Shown here: positions 25,058 to 34,266 of the stretch, piece after piece
Layout of the letters: each line of letters begins with the position of its first letter
Numbering within the stretch: position 1 is the stretch's first letter
Source: Cellvibrio zantedeschiae
GTDB taxonomy: Bacteria; Pseudomonadota; Gammaproteobacteria; Pseudomonadales; Cellvibrionaceae
DNA: 64,000 nucleotides
Reading direction: 5' to 3'
Assembly: GCF_014652535.1 (NCBI RefSeq)
Contig: NZ_BMYZ01000001.1
Span: 1,240,001 to 1,304,000 of the forward strand
Notes under the pieces: generated by a model
The model's input: only the letters and a program-made list of their open reading frames with translations
Told to the model about the DNA's origin: nothing
Databases searched by the model: none
Translations under genes and position numbers: made by a program

Positions 25058-26674
25058 TTAAGCTAAGTCTTCCAACATGGCTTTAGCCACCGCTTCTGCA
25101 ACTTTAATCCCATCCACGCCCGCAGACAAAATTCCGCCTGCATAACCTGCACCTTCACCGGCAGGATACAAACCACGCGTATTTAAACTTTGCAGGCTTT
25201 CATTGTCACGTGTAATGCGTACGGGCGATGAAGTTCGAGTTTCAATGCCGGTGAGAATCGCATCGTCGCGATCAAAGCCGCGAATTTGTTTACCGAACTC
25301 TGGTAGTGCTTCGCGGATTGCATCAATAACGTATTTGGGGAGTGATGGATTCAAATCACCCAAGCGCACGCCGGGTTTATAAGAAGGTTCAACTTCGCCG
25401 AATTCGCTGGAGGCTTTGTTGCGAATAAAATCGCCCACCAATTGGCCGGGTGCACAATAATCGCTGCCGCCTAATATGTAGGCCGTGGACTCAAGTTTCT
25501 CTTGAAATTCAACGCCAGCAAGCGGGCCGCCGGGGAAATCGTCTTCCGGTGTAATGCCAACCACAATACCCGCATTGGCATTGCGCTCATTGCGCGAATA
25601 TTGACTCATGCCGTTAGTAACAACGCGTTCTGGTTCTGACGTTGCGGCAACCACTGTTCCACCGGGGCACATGCAAAAGCTGTAAACCGCGCGGCCATTT
25701 TTTGCGTGATACACGAGCTTGTAATCTGCTGCGCCTAATTCCGGATGGCCCGCATATTTGCCGAGTCTTGCCTTATCAATCAGAGATTGCGGGTGTTCGA
25801 TACGGAAACCAACTGCAAAGGGTTTTGCTTCTACATATACGCCGCGCTCGTGGATTTTTCTAAAAGTATCGCGAGAACTGTGACCGAGTGCGAGCACGAC
25901 ATAGCGGCTGCGAATTTCTTCGCCGTTTGCGAGAGTTACACCTTGCATACGGCCATCTTCAATAATGAAATCGGTCACTTTGCTTTCAAAGCGAACTTCG
26001 CCACCGAGCGCGCGAATTTCTTCGCGCATGGTGGAAACTACGCCGGTCAAACGAAAAGTCCCAATATGCGGTTTACTCACATACATGATTTCTTCGGGCG
26101 CGCCGGCACGAACAAATTCGTGCATCACTTTGCGGCCGTAGAATTTCGGGTCTTTGATTTGGCTGTAAAGTTTTCCATCCGAAAATAAACCCGCGCCACC
26201 TTCACCAAACTGCACGTTGGATTCTGGAGTGAGCACCTTGTTGCGCCAAAGCGCCCAGGTATCTTTAGTGCGGGCGCGAACGTCTTTGCCGCGCTCGAAC
26301 ACAATAGGTTTGAAACCCATTTGGGCGAGCAAAAGGGCGGCGAATAATCCGCAAGGGCCAAAACCTATAACTAACGGGCGCTCGGTCAAATTGGCAGGTG
26401 CCTGGCCAACGGGGTAATAGTTGGTGTCGGGAGCGGGGCGCACGTGAGTGTCATCGTTAAAGCGGGCGAGAATTCGCTCTTCGTTGTTGGCTTTTAAATC
26501 GATGATGTAAACGAATTTGATTTCGCTGTTTTTCTTGCGTGCGTCGTAACTGCGTTTGAAGACGGTAAAGTCGAGCAGCTCGGCATCTTTGATTTTTAGG
26601 CGTTCAATTATGGCTTTGCGTAGGGCTTCAGCGGGATGATCAAGCGGCAAAGCGAGTTCGGTAATGCGAATCAT
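25058..26674 (-). CDS. FAD-dependent oxidoreductase, COG2509 type
   Basis: A 538-residue soluble flavoprotein of the NAD(P)/FAD-dependent dehydrogenase group annotated as COG2509. An N-terminal domain (MIRITELALPLDHPAEALR) precedes the FAD Rossmann motif PLVIGFGPCGLFAALLLAQMG near residue 90. The C-terminal NLNTRGLYPAGEGAGYAGGI-like segment (seen as SLNTRGLYPAGEGAGYAGG) completes FAD binding. The ATG at 26674 has an AGGAA ribosome-binding site and is preferred over one at 26740. The substrate is unknown for this family. It is separated by about 100 bp from the methyltransferase gene. Confidence 0.9.
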   Translation of the reverse strand: MIRITELALPLDHPAEALRKAIIERLKIKDAELLDFTVFKRSYDARKKNSEIKFVYIIDLKANNEERILARFNDDTHVRPAPDTNYYPVGQAPANLTERPLVIGFGPCGLFAALLLAQMGFKPIVFERGKDVRARTKDTWALWRNKVLTPESNVQFGEGGAGLFSDGKLYSQIKDPKFYGRKVMHEFVRAGAPEEIMYVSKPHIGTFRLTGVVSTMREEIRALGGEVRFESKVTDFIIEDGRMQGVTLANGEEIRSRYVVLALGHSSRDTFRKIHERGVYVEAKPFAVGFRIEHPQSLIDKARLGKYAGHPELGAADYKLVYHAKNGRAVYSFCMCPGGTVVAATSEPERVVTNGMSQYSRNERNANAGIVVGITPEDDFPGGPLAGVEFQEKLESTAYILGGSDYCAPGQLVGDFIRNKASSEFGEVEPSYKPGVRLGDLNPSLPKYVIDAIREALPEFGKQIRGFDRDDAILTGIETRTSSPVRITRDNESLQSLNTRGLYPAGEGAGYAGGILSAGVDGIKVAEAVAKAMLEDLA

Positions 26675-27002
26675 GGCTGGGTTCCTGGCCGGTTGATCCG
26701 GCAGAGGTAAATTGAAAGGCCATTTTACGCAGGTTGGCACTCCAGGTCACCATATCTTCCTCGAACACTGATAGCTGATCTGTATGAGCCTGTTTAAATC
26801 CGGCGTAATTGCCTAATCGCAATAGCTAAAAGTGATGGCTTTTGGGTTGTGCGCACAAATGCTATTGAAGTAAAAACGCGGTCGCTCATTGCCAAGGCTC
26901 AATCAGCTCGCGTTTGCTTTTCCTTTGTCGAAGAGGAATGCAAGTTCCGCGAATAGGTGTAATGGGCATAGATGTTTATTTCAGTTGCTTTCAGAGGCGT
27001 AT

Positions 27003-28484
27003 ATGTCCCAAAAAATAAAAAAAGTCGTTATTGCTGGAGGAGGAACCTCGGGCTGGTGTACTGCTGTGGCGTTATCGCGTCAATTTGGCACTTTGCTGGA
27101 TATCACCTTAATCGAGTCTGCCGAGATTGGTACTGTGGGCGTAGGTGAAGCCACCTTTCCCACCATTAATTCATTCCATAAGATTAACGGCATTGATGAG
27201 CAGGAATTTTTGACGGCTACCCGCGGCACCATTAAGTTGGCCATCTCTTTTGAAAACTGGGGCCGTAAGGGTGACAAATATATTCATCCATTTGGCTCAG
27301 TTGGAAAGCCTAGCTGGATTGGTGGTTTTTATCATTATTGGTTGGCGGCTAAAGCTCGTGGTTATGAAGGCGAGCTTGAAGATTTGTGCTTTGAGCGGCA
27401 GGCAGCAAAAGCTCATAAGTTTGCCCTAATGGAGAATCCCAGACTCAACTATGCCTATCACTTTGATGCGAGTCTTTATGCGAAATTTCTACGCAAGCTC
27501 AGCGAGGAAAAAGGCGTTAAGCGCCTTGACGGAAAAATTGTTGAGGTTAAGCAGCATCCAGATACCGGCTTTATCAAGTCTGTTGTTCTGGAGTCCGGTG
27601 TCAGCATTGAAGGTGACCTATTTATCGACTGCACAGGATTTCGCGGTTTGCTAATCGAGCAGACCTTAAAGGCCGGTTATGAAAATTGGGGTCATTGGTT
27701 GCGTAACGATAGCGCCGTGGCCTTGCAGACAGAGTTTTCCGGTGATATTCCTCCCTACACCCGTGCTATCGCCCATGACGCCGGCTGGCAATGGAAAATT
27801 CCCTTGCAGCATCGTCAGGGGACGGGCCATGTTTATTCCAGTGCGTATATTTCTGATGAGGATGCTCGTAACACCTTACTCAATAATTTGGATGGCGATA
27901 TTCGGGTAGAACTTCGTTTGCTCAAATTTAATACCGGGCGCCGCAAACAAGCTTGGGTAAAAAATTGTGTTGCCGTAGGTTTGGCGGGTGGATTTATCGA
28001 GCCTCTGGAATCGACCAGTATTCACCTTATCCAGATGGGTATAACCAGACTGTTGCAGCTGTTTCCCTTTGAGGGATGTAACGAGCATTTGATTCGCCGC
28101 TACAACGAACAATCGCGTGCGGAATACGAGGAAACTCGCGACTTTATCATCCTGCATTACAAGGCAACGGAACGCGACGATACTCCTTATTGGAGAGATT
28201 GCCGGGACATGGTGATTCCAGATTCTTTAGCAGGAAGGATTGAACTGTTTAAGGAAACCGGTCACTTGTACCAGGGGCCTAATGATATTTTCAGTGTAGA
28301 TTCCTGGTTGCAGGTGCTCATGGGTCAGCGGATAGAACCTCGCAGTTATCATCACGCCCCGCACGTCATTAGTGATGAAGAAATCCGTGCTGGCCTTGAT
28401 AGCATGAGATCAAAAATTGCAGAGGCTGTTGAAAAAGTCCCGTCGCACACTGACTTTCTAAAATCCTACTGTGCGATAAGTTAA
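27003..28484 (+). CDS. Tryptophan-halogenase-family flavoprotein
   Basis: A 493-residue FAD-dependent halogenase-like protein. The FAD motif VVIAGGGTSGWCTAVAL is at the N-terminus, the family WxWxIP motif is present as GWQWKIPLQ, and GTIKLAISFENWG holds the Lys that positions hypohalous acid in true halogenases. The ATG at 27003 is chosen as the start because it directly precedes the Rossmann strand. In marine and soil polysaccharide degraders many such proteins sit beside glycoside hydrolase and TonB-receptor genes and have no proven halogenation activity; here the GH16 laminarinase follows. No separate flavin reductase gene is near. Confidence 0.85.
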   Translation: MSQKIKKVVIAGGGTSGWCTAVALSRQFGTLLDITLIESAEIGTVGVGEATFPTINSFHKINGIDEQEFLTATRGTIKLAISFENWGRKGDKYIHPFGSVGKPSWIGGFYHYWLAAKARGYEGELEDLCFERQAAKAHKFALMENPRLNYAYHFDASLYAKFLRKLSEEKGVKRLDGKIVEVKQHPDTGFIKSVVLESGVSIEGDLFIDCTGFRGLLIEQTLKAGYENWGHWLRNDSAVALQTEFSGDIPPYTRAIAHDAGWQWKIPLQHRQGTGHVYSSAYISDEDARNTLLNNLDGDIRVELRLLKFNTGRRKQAWVKNCVAVGLAGGFIEPLESTSIHLIQMGITRLLQLFPFEGCNEHLIRRYNEQSRAEYEETRDFIILHYKATERDDTPYWRDCRDMVIPDSLAGRIELFKETGHLYQGPNDIFSVDSWLQVLMGQRIEPRSYHHAPHVISDEEIRAGLDSMRSKIAEAVEKVPSHTDFLKSYCAIS

Positions 28485-28893
28485 TCCCTGCCAAGTTGAA
28501 TCGGCCTGATTCGAAGAACCAGTAAGCTGGACTCGAATTAGGCTGGTTCGCCATTCGATATATCTAAATTCTGCGTTAACGGCTTTTTGACGCATTCCCT
28601 TATTAGGCTTGGTTGTAACGCTATGGTGCCACCTTGTTGGCACAAACCTGAACCATCCCACGTTCCAGTTTTCCCTAAATCTGGGACGAACTTGATCTCT
28701 TCAAAATGACATTGTGCTGCGGCTGCGCGCACAGGTCTCCATCACCCAATTTCAAAAAATTACTCCGGCGGTTCTCCATGCCCCTGGGCGCATCCAGCAT
28801 ACAAAAAGGCGTACCCCGGTCAATAAAACATAAAAAAGTCAGCGGACTACACCTGGGTTTAATAAAAATAATCACCATACGAGGTTCGATAAA
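28485..28893. other. Intergenic region upstream of the GH16 gene
   Basis: This 409-bp gap has no supported gene. It contains separated inverted arms GAACCAG (28516-28522) and CTGGTTC (28543-28549) soon after the halogenase stop, without a T-run, and a short GTGCC/GGCAC inverted repeat near 28625-28640. One or both may be regulatory; nothing stronger is visible. Confidence 0.4.
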
Positions 28894-31506
28894 ATGAGCA
28901 GATACAAAAATAATTTTTTGGCCAGAGCGCGGCTTGCCGTACTGGCTGGCGCTATGGCGCTGACGGGGGCATCTGTTACGGCAGATGTGTTAAACCCGGT
29001 TGTAGGCCCGCTTTTATACGAAGAGAATTTTAATACGCTGGATTCCGCAGTGTGGAACTCCATTGATAGCGATGGCTGCAGCATCGGCTTGTGCGGTTGG
29101 GGTAACCAGGAGCTGGAATACTACCGCCCGGGTAACCTCAGTATTGATAACGTACCTTTCGAGCCGGGCACTAAAGCTTTGGCATTCCAGGCTCGTCGTG
29201 AAGCTTTTGGTGGCAAGCCTTTTACCTCAGGCAAAGTGACTACCGAAGGTAAGTTGCAAGTGAAATACGGTTTGGTTGAATTCCGTATGAGCACGCCGCA
29301 AGTGGGCACAGGTTTGTGGCCTGCAGGCTGGATGTTGGGCACCACTTTGGCAACCTGGCCAGCAAAAGGCGAGTTGGACATTATGGAGATGGGGCATCGC
29401 TTGTCTTCCATGATTCCATTAGGTTCAGATATTAATAGCTACACCGCTTCCAACGCGATTTTCTATGCGTCTGCTGCTTGTGTTCCGGGCAATGAATCTT
29501 GTGCGGCCTCTACTGCATGGCAAACCAAAAACTCTTACGTAGCAAGCACTCCGCTGACTAACCGTTTTGTGGTTTACCGCATGTATTGGACGGATACCCA
29601 AATTCGTTTCACCGTTGTGGATAACGGCGTTGAGCACGACATGTATGCAGCGCCAATTCCTGTTGGGGGCGAGTCATCTGAATTCCAGGCTCCGTTCTAC
29701 TTCCTCTTTAACCTCGCTGTTGGTGGTAACTTCACCGATGCCGCTAACGACGCCCAAGTGACTGCGCCTTTACCAGCCAAGATGTACCTCGATTACGTTC
29801 GCGTTTACCAATTGAATGGTTTGGGTGAAGTAAAACTTGGTAACCAAACGCAAAAAGAAACCGGCACTTTCGGTGTATTCACTGATGCAAATGTCACCAA
29901 CAAACAAGAAATTGGTGGCAGTGCTGATTTGTGGGTTTGGAACCCGGCTTCGCTCAGTGCTGGTACTACACCTCCAGCTGAAGGCGCAAATGTAATTGCC
30001 TGGAACTACACCGCGCCGCAATGGTTTGGTGCTGGTATTGCTTCCCGTCAGCCACGCGATATGAGCAACTTTGGCAACGGTAGTTTGAAATTCAAAATCA
30101 AAATCCCTGCGAATGTTGGTTTCAAAATTGGTATTGCAGATACTTACACTAACGAGAAGTGGGTGAACTTCCCCGCTAACACGACTGCGTATGGTTTGGT
30201 TCGCAACGGCGATTGGGCGCAAGCAACAATTCCACTGTCAGAAATTCGCGGCATTAACGCGCTGCAATCCATGTCGCAATTGTTCATGATCGCAAGTCTT
30301 GATCCAACACCTGGCAGCAATTTCCCATTGGCGATTGACGATATCGTATGGGATTGCGGTAGCGATGCAGTTTGTCAATCAAGCGGTTCTTCTTCATCTG
30401 GTTCTTCTTCGTCATCAGGCGGTGTTGTTTCTAGCAGCTCTTCATCTGTTGCAAGTTCAACTGCTACCAGCTCAAGCAGTTCATCGGTTGTGAGCAGTGT
30501 TGTTGCTTCTTCTAGTTCAAGCAGTGCTGCAACTTCTTCCAGCAGTTCATCTTCCAGTGCCGCTGCATTTGAGTGGTTCGTACAAGCAGAAAGTTTTGTT
30601 GCAACTTCAGGCGTACAAGTGATTAGCACGCAAGATGCTGGTGGTGGTCAAAACGTGAATAACGTAGGTGCCGGCAATTGGATGGCTTTCGCTGGTTTGA
30701 ATGTTCCAAGCTCTGGCGTTTATCAAATTGAATACCGTGTGGCGAGCCCGGCTGCAACTATGTTCTCGTCTGATTTAAACGGCGGCTCAATTGTATTGGG
30801 CAACGTAAGTGTGCCAGCAACTGGCGGCAGTCAAACCTGGACCACCATCACTCAAGTTGTGAATTTGAATGCAGGTTCTTACAGCTTTGGTATTTACGCT
30901 CAGCAAGGTGGTTGGAGCTTGAATTGGTTCCGCATTACCAAAGTGACGGGTTCGTCTAGCAGTTCTTCTGTTGCGAGCAGTGTTGCGAGTTCATCTTCAA
31001 GCAGTGTTGCAAGCTCAAGTGCTTCTTCAACGTCCAGTGAATATGGCTACACACCTTTGTCGAGCAGCAGCCTTAAATTCTACGTGAATAATGCAATCTG
31101 GGCGGATATTCATTACATCGTAAATAACGAAGGCCAACAAAATATCCGCATGACTCACAACGTTGATAACACCAACGTATTTACGCTCAGCAATATTCCA
31201 GCGGGTGCCACCGTGAAATATTTCTTCACTGTTGGGCCATTGGTGAATGGTGCCTTTGATACGCCTTGGCAAACATTGAGTTTGGGTGGTGCTAGCTCGA
31301 GTTCAAGCTCATCTGCTGCGCCTTTGATGTGTGATGTCAACAACAGTAAAACAGTTGATATAGATGATATCGACATGATTCTCGCGCGCAAAAATACTCC
31401 GGTACAAGGCGCAAGTCCGTTCGATGTGAATAAGGATGGCGTTATCAATGTGCTGGACTCGCGCGCTTGCGTACTCAAGTGTACGAAGTTGTCGTGTGCT
31501 CGCTAA
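28894..31506 (+). CDS. Multimodular GH16 endo-beta-1,3-glucanase (laminarinase-like) with CBMs and dockerin-like tail
   Basis: An 870-residue secreted enzyme. In order: signal peptide (to about 30); GH16 catalytic domain (about 35-305) with the acid/base and nucleophile in GELDIMEMGH; an ExoP/galactose-binding-like domain (about 310-490); a poly-Ser linker; a CBM6 module (about 558-690, starting WFVQAESFVATSGVQV); a second Ser linker; a CBM56-like beta-1,3-glucan-binding module (about 722-800, with HYIVNNEGQQNIRMTHNV); a short Ser linker; and two dockerin-type calcium loops (CDVNNSKTVDIDDID and FDVNKDGVINVLDS) with four Cys. The predicted substrate is laminarin-like beta-1,3-glucan. The next gene encodes a cohesin-like PEP-CTERM protein, a possible anchoring partner. 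Confidence 0.9.
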   Translation: MSRYKNNFLARARLAVLAGAMALTGASVTADVLNPVVGPLLYEENFNTLDSAVWNSIDSDGCSIGLCGWGNQELEYYRPGNLSIDNVPFEPGTKALAFQARREAFGGKPFTSGKVTTEGKLQVKYGLVEFRMSTPQVGTGLWPAGWMLGTTLATWPAKGELDIMEMGHRLSSMIPLGSDINSYTASNAIFYASAACVPGNESCAASTAWQTKNSYVASTPLTNRFVVYRMYWTDTQIRFTVVDNGVEHDMYAAPIPVGGESSEFQAPFYFLFNLAVGGNFTDAANDAQVTAPLPAKMYLDYVRVYQLNGLGEVKLGNQTQKETGTFGVFTDANVTNKQEIGGSADLWVWNPASLSAGTTPPAEGANVIAWNYTAPQWFGAGIASRQPRDMSNFGNGSLKFKIKIPANVGFKIGIADTYTNEKWVNFPANTTAYGLVRNGDWAQATIPLSEIRGINALQSMSQLFMIASLDPTPGSNFPLAIDDIVWDCGSDAVCQSSGSSSSGSSSSSGGVVSSSSSSVASSTATSSSSSSVVSSVVASSSSSSAATSSSSSSSSAAAFEWFVQAESFVATSGVQVISTQDAGGGQNVNNVGAGNWMAFAGLNVPSSGVYQIEYRVASPAATMFSSDLNGGSIVLGNVSVPATGGSQTWTTITQVVNLNAGSYSFGIYAQQGGWSLNWFRITKVTGSSSSSSVASSVASSSSSSVASSSASSTSSEYGYTPLSSSSLKFYVNNAIWADIHYIVNNEGQQNIRMTHNVDNTNVFTLSNIPAGATVKYFFTVGPLVNGAFDTPWQTLSLGGASSSSSSSAAPLMCDVNNSKTVDIDDIDMILARKNTPVQGASPFDVNKDGVINVLDSRACVLKCTKLSCAR

Positions 31507-31536
31507 CATCTAAAAATAAATTCAGGAATCATAAAA

Positions 31537-32160
31537 ATGAAACTATTAATAAAAGCTCTGATTAAAAAAATTCTGGCAGTAGGTGTGTTGGGTTTGTTCG
31601 CATCCAGCGCCTACGCAACACCGGTATTATCTTTTGGTAATTCCGGCAGCAATCTTGCGCAGTGGTACAATGTTGGCGATACGGTTTCGCTCGATTTGTG
31701 GGTATCAGGTTTGGATGGCACTGATGGAGATGGATTGGGCGGTGTAGATTTTGCCGGCTTTGATATGAATTTGTCTTTCAATGGCGCTGTAACGGGCTAT
31801 CAAAATACCAGCTTTAGCTCAGACCTGGATGACTCGCTGTTTTACGGTCTTTCCTCCAATCCGACATCCAGCAATAGCCTAAACCTTTCTGGTTTATCGC
31901 TCTCCTGGGATTTATCTGGCCAGGCCAGTGCATTGAAACTCTTTACGCTGGTATTTACGGCAGGTCAGGCAGGAACCAGCACCATTAAGCTAGACGATTT
32001 TCTGTTGTCGGATTCGTGGGGTCTGGATTTTGCCAGCAGCAGTTACCTGGCTGAAATTACCGTAAAAGATCGCCCAGCCTCTGTACCCGAGCCAAGCACT
32101 TTGATGTTGTTCTTAAGTGCCTTGGGTGTAATGGCTGTGCGTCGTCGCAAGCTCATATAA
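31537..32160 (+). CDS. PEP-CTERM surface protein with a cohesin-like domain
   Basis: A 207-residue exported protein. The signal peptide ends near GLFASSAYA. Residues about 25-175 form a beta-sandwich with cohesin-like features: NVGDTVSLDLWVSGL, FAGFDMNLSFN and LKLFTLVFTAGQAGTSTIKL match the strand pattern of cohesins. The C-terminus is a textbook PEP-CTERM sorting signal: VPEPST, a hydrophobic helix and RRRK, recognised by an exosortase. The gene starts 30 bp after the GH16 gene, whose C-terminus is dockerin-like, and ends at a terminator. Together they may be a surface anchor and its cargo. The cohesin call is by pattern, not by search. Confidence 0.78.
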   Translation: MKLLIKALIKKILAVGVLGLFASSAYATPVLSFGNSGSNLAQWYNVGDTVSLDLWVSGLDGTDGDGLGGVDFAGFDMNLSFNGAVTGYQNTSFSSDLDDSLFYGLSSNPTSSNSLNLSGLSLSWDLSGQASALKLFTLVFTAGQAGTSTIKLDDFLLSDSWGLDFASSSYLAEITVKDRPASVPEPSTLMLFLSALGVMAVRRRKLI

Positions 32161-32179
32161 AGTTAAGTTTTAGTGAGTC

Positions 32180-32213
32180 AAAAAGGCGAATCTTTGCGGG
32201 TTCGCCTTTTTTT
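32180..32213 (+). terminator. Terminator after the PEP-CTERM gene
   Basis: An AAGGCGAA/TTCGCCTT stem with a 10-nt loop is followed by a T-run of seven, 20 bp past the stop. Confidence 0.85.
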
Positions 32214-32291
32214 ATACCTTTGTTTGGAGTGGCTAACAGCTTACAATTAGCGTCTTATCGCAATATCGCCCTTTAGTGAGTTGTTTTACCC

Positions 32292-32912
32292 ATGGCTCGA
32301 TCAAAAAGTAGTAACCGTTGGCTGGAAGAACATGTCAATGATCCCTATGTGAAACGCGCCCAGGTTGATGGCTACCGCGCGCGCGCGGCTTACAAGCTTA
32401 TCGAGCTGAACGAAAAGGACAAACTTATAAGGCCCGGTCATTTGGTGGTAGATCTTGGCTCGGCCCCCGGTAGCTGGTCGCAAATTGCCGGCCGCATGGT
32501 GGGGGTGAAGGGGCGGGTAGTGGCTTCAGATATTCTGCCGATGGATTCCCTCGAAAACGTTGACTTTATACAGGGCGACTTTACCGAGGAGTCGGTGTTC
32601 AACCAGATTATGGAATTGCTTGGCGGTAATAAAGCCGATGTTGTTATTTCTGATATGGCGCCTAATATTAGCGGCGTAGATGCGGCAGATCAGGCCTCGT
32701 CCATGTATTTGGTTGAACTTGCGTTAGACATGGCGCGCTCGGTATTAAAGCCAAAAGGCGATTTTGTCGCCAAGGTTTTTCATGGCGAGGGCTATGATGA
32801 TTACGTAAAGGAAGTACGTACCAGCTTTGACAAAGTGGTTATCCGTAAACCCGACGCGTCGCGTCCACGCTCCCGCGAAGTCTATGTGGTCGGTAAGGGT
32901 TTTAAGGGGTAG
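32292..32912 (+). CDS. rlmE: 23S rRNA 2'-O-ribose U2552 methyltransferase
   Basis: A 206-residue FtsJ/RrmJ methyltransferase that modifies U2552 in the 23S A-loop late in 50S assembly. The SAM motif is [13 protein letters not shown]. The catalytic K-D-K-E set is visible: Lys35 in AAYKL, Asp in ISDMAPN, Lys in FVAKVFHG and Glu in SREVYVV. Length equals that of the E. coli protein. The usual partner ftsH is not downstream; the next genes encode an RND efflux pair. Confidence 0.96.
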   Translation: MARSKSSNRWLEEHVNDPYVKRAQVDGYRARAAYKLIELNEKDKLIRPGHLVVDLGSAPGSWSQIAGRMVGVKGRVVASDILPMDSLENVDFIQGDFTEESVFNQIMELLGGNKADVVISDMAPNISGVDAADQASSMYLVELALDMARSVLKPKGDFVAKVFHGEGYDDYVKEVRTSFDKVVIRKPDASRPRSREVYVVGKGFKG

Positions 32913-33109
32913 GGCTTCTGTTGGAAGCTGCGCTCATTGTCGTTTTGCTGGACCTTCTCGCTACTTGCATTTTCTTTGCTTAATTCTTTACACATCCACA
33001 CAATTAAATTCATACAGGTGCATCTAAACTGCACTCTTATGCCGTCTAAAAAACCAATGACGTATCACCGAAACCTTTTTTACCACAATTGATTTATTAA
33101 GGAATTGCT

Positions 33110-34261
33110 ATGCCGAATAAAACGCTTATTGCTTTGGGCCTGGCGGCACTCTTGTCTGCCTGCGGTGCATCCAAAGAGGCGCCTTCCAAAGAAACCAAGC
33201 AAGCCATGCTTGTTGTAAAGGAAGATTTGGTCACCATCTCGTCCAGCCGCGTTGCCTCTGGCCCCATTATCTCCGGTTCTTTGGAAGCCAAAAAGCAAGC
33301 CGATTTGCGCGCTGAGGTATCGGCCATAGTGGTGCAGGTGCTTAAGGATAACGGTGATAAGGTTCAGGCAGGCGATTTGCTCGTGCGCCTTGACGATACG
33401 ATTTATCGCCAGGCCTTAATCTCCTCACAAGAAGCAGAGCGCGCAGCCCAACAAAGTTTTGATCAGGCTGAGCGTCAATTTAATCGCTTGAAGGCTCTTT
33501 CTACCAGCGGAGCAGTTTCCACCCAAGCCAGGGAAGATGCCGAACTGCGCCGTAACGCAGCGCAAAGTGAGCTTGCGGCTGCCCGCGCTCGTCTTGCACA
33601 GGATACCCAACAGCTCGCCCGCACCCAGGTTCGTGCACCTTTCGCTGGTGTTGTAGGTAATCGTGAAGCATCCAATGGCGATACCGCACAGGTAGGCAAG
33701 GCCTTACTCAAAGTGATTGACCCTAGCAGTATTCGTTTCGAAGGGTTTGTGCCTTCTGATCAAATCCAGCATGTCAAAGTAGGCCAAGCCGTTAATTTTT
33801 ATGTGAACGGTTCGCGTGACCTTATGCACGAAGGCAAAGTTGAGCGCATCAATCCTGTTGCCGATACCAGCACTCGTCAGGTAGGTGTTCAGGTCAGCTT
33901 GAAAGACACCAAAAACCTAACCGTAGGTTTGTTCGCTGAAGGTCGCGTACAAAGTCTTACCGAACAAAGTTTAACTATTCCTGAAACGAGTTTGGTACAG
34001 CAGGGCGATCACGCTTATATCTGGCGTGTGCAACAAGGCAAGCTTAATAAGGTTGAAATCCAGCTGGGCACGCGCGATGTTCAGTCCGGTGATTTTGCCA
34101 TCAAATCAGGATTGAACGAGGGAGATACCATTCTCCGCCACCCACGTGGCATTTTGGTTGATGGAGCGCTTGTAAGCGTTGAGAAAACGCCGGCTAATAC
34201 TGCTAAATCTGCCATGAACGCCAAGCCGGCTGTTGCCCCTTCTGCTAAGAAGGAGGGTTAA
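33110..34261 (+). CDS. RND efflux periplasmic adaptor lipoprotein
   Basis: A 383-residue membrane-fusion protein. The lipobox LLSACGAS (Cys about 18) predicts lipid anchoring in the inner membrane. The biotinyl-lipoyl half motifs are KKQADLRAEVSAIVVQVLKDNGDKV and RTQVRAPFAGVVGNREASNGD, flanking an alpha-helical hairpin (AERAAQQSFDQAERQFNRLKA). The beta-barrel and membrane-proximal domains follow. It joins the inner-membrane pump encoded 5 bp downstream to an outer-membrane channel that is not in the window. Start has an AAGGAA ribosome-binding site. Confidence 0.94.
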   Translation: MPNKTLIALGLAALLSACGASKEAPSKETKQAMLVVKEDLVTISSSRVASGPIISGSLEAKKQADLRAEVSAIVVQVLKDNGDKVQAGDLLVRLDDTIYRQALISSQEAERAAQQSFDQAERQFNRLKALSTSGAVSTQAREDAELRRNAAQSELAAARARLAQDTQQLARTQVRAPFAGVVGNREASNGDTAQVGKALLKVIDPSSIRFEGFVPSDQIQHVKVGQAVNFYVNGSRDLMHEGKVERINPVADTSTRQVGVQVSLKDTKNLTVGLFAEGRVQSLTEQSLTIPETSLVQQGDHAYIWRVQQGKLNKVEIQLGTRDVQSGDFAIKSGLNEGDTILRHPRGILVDGALVSVEKTPANTAKSAMNAKPAVAPSAKKEG

Positions 34262-34266
34262 AACCC

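Noticed and set aside
30375-30629. Glu/Leu-rich open frame antisense to the GH16 gene (a similar one lies opposite the GH5 linker)
   Set aside because: It is the complement of poly-Ser linker codons and reflects their repetitive codon use, not a gene.
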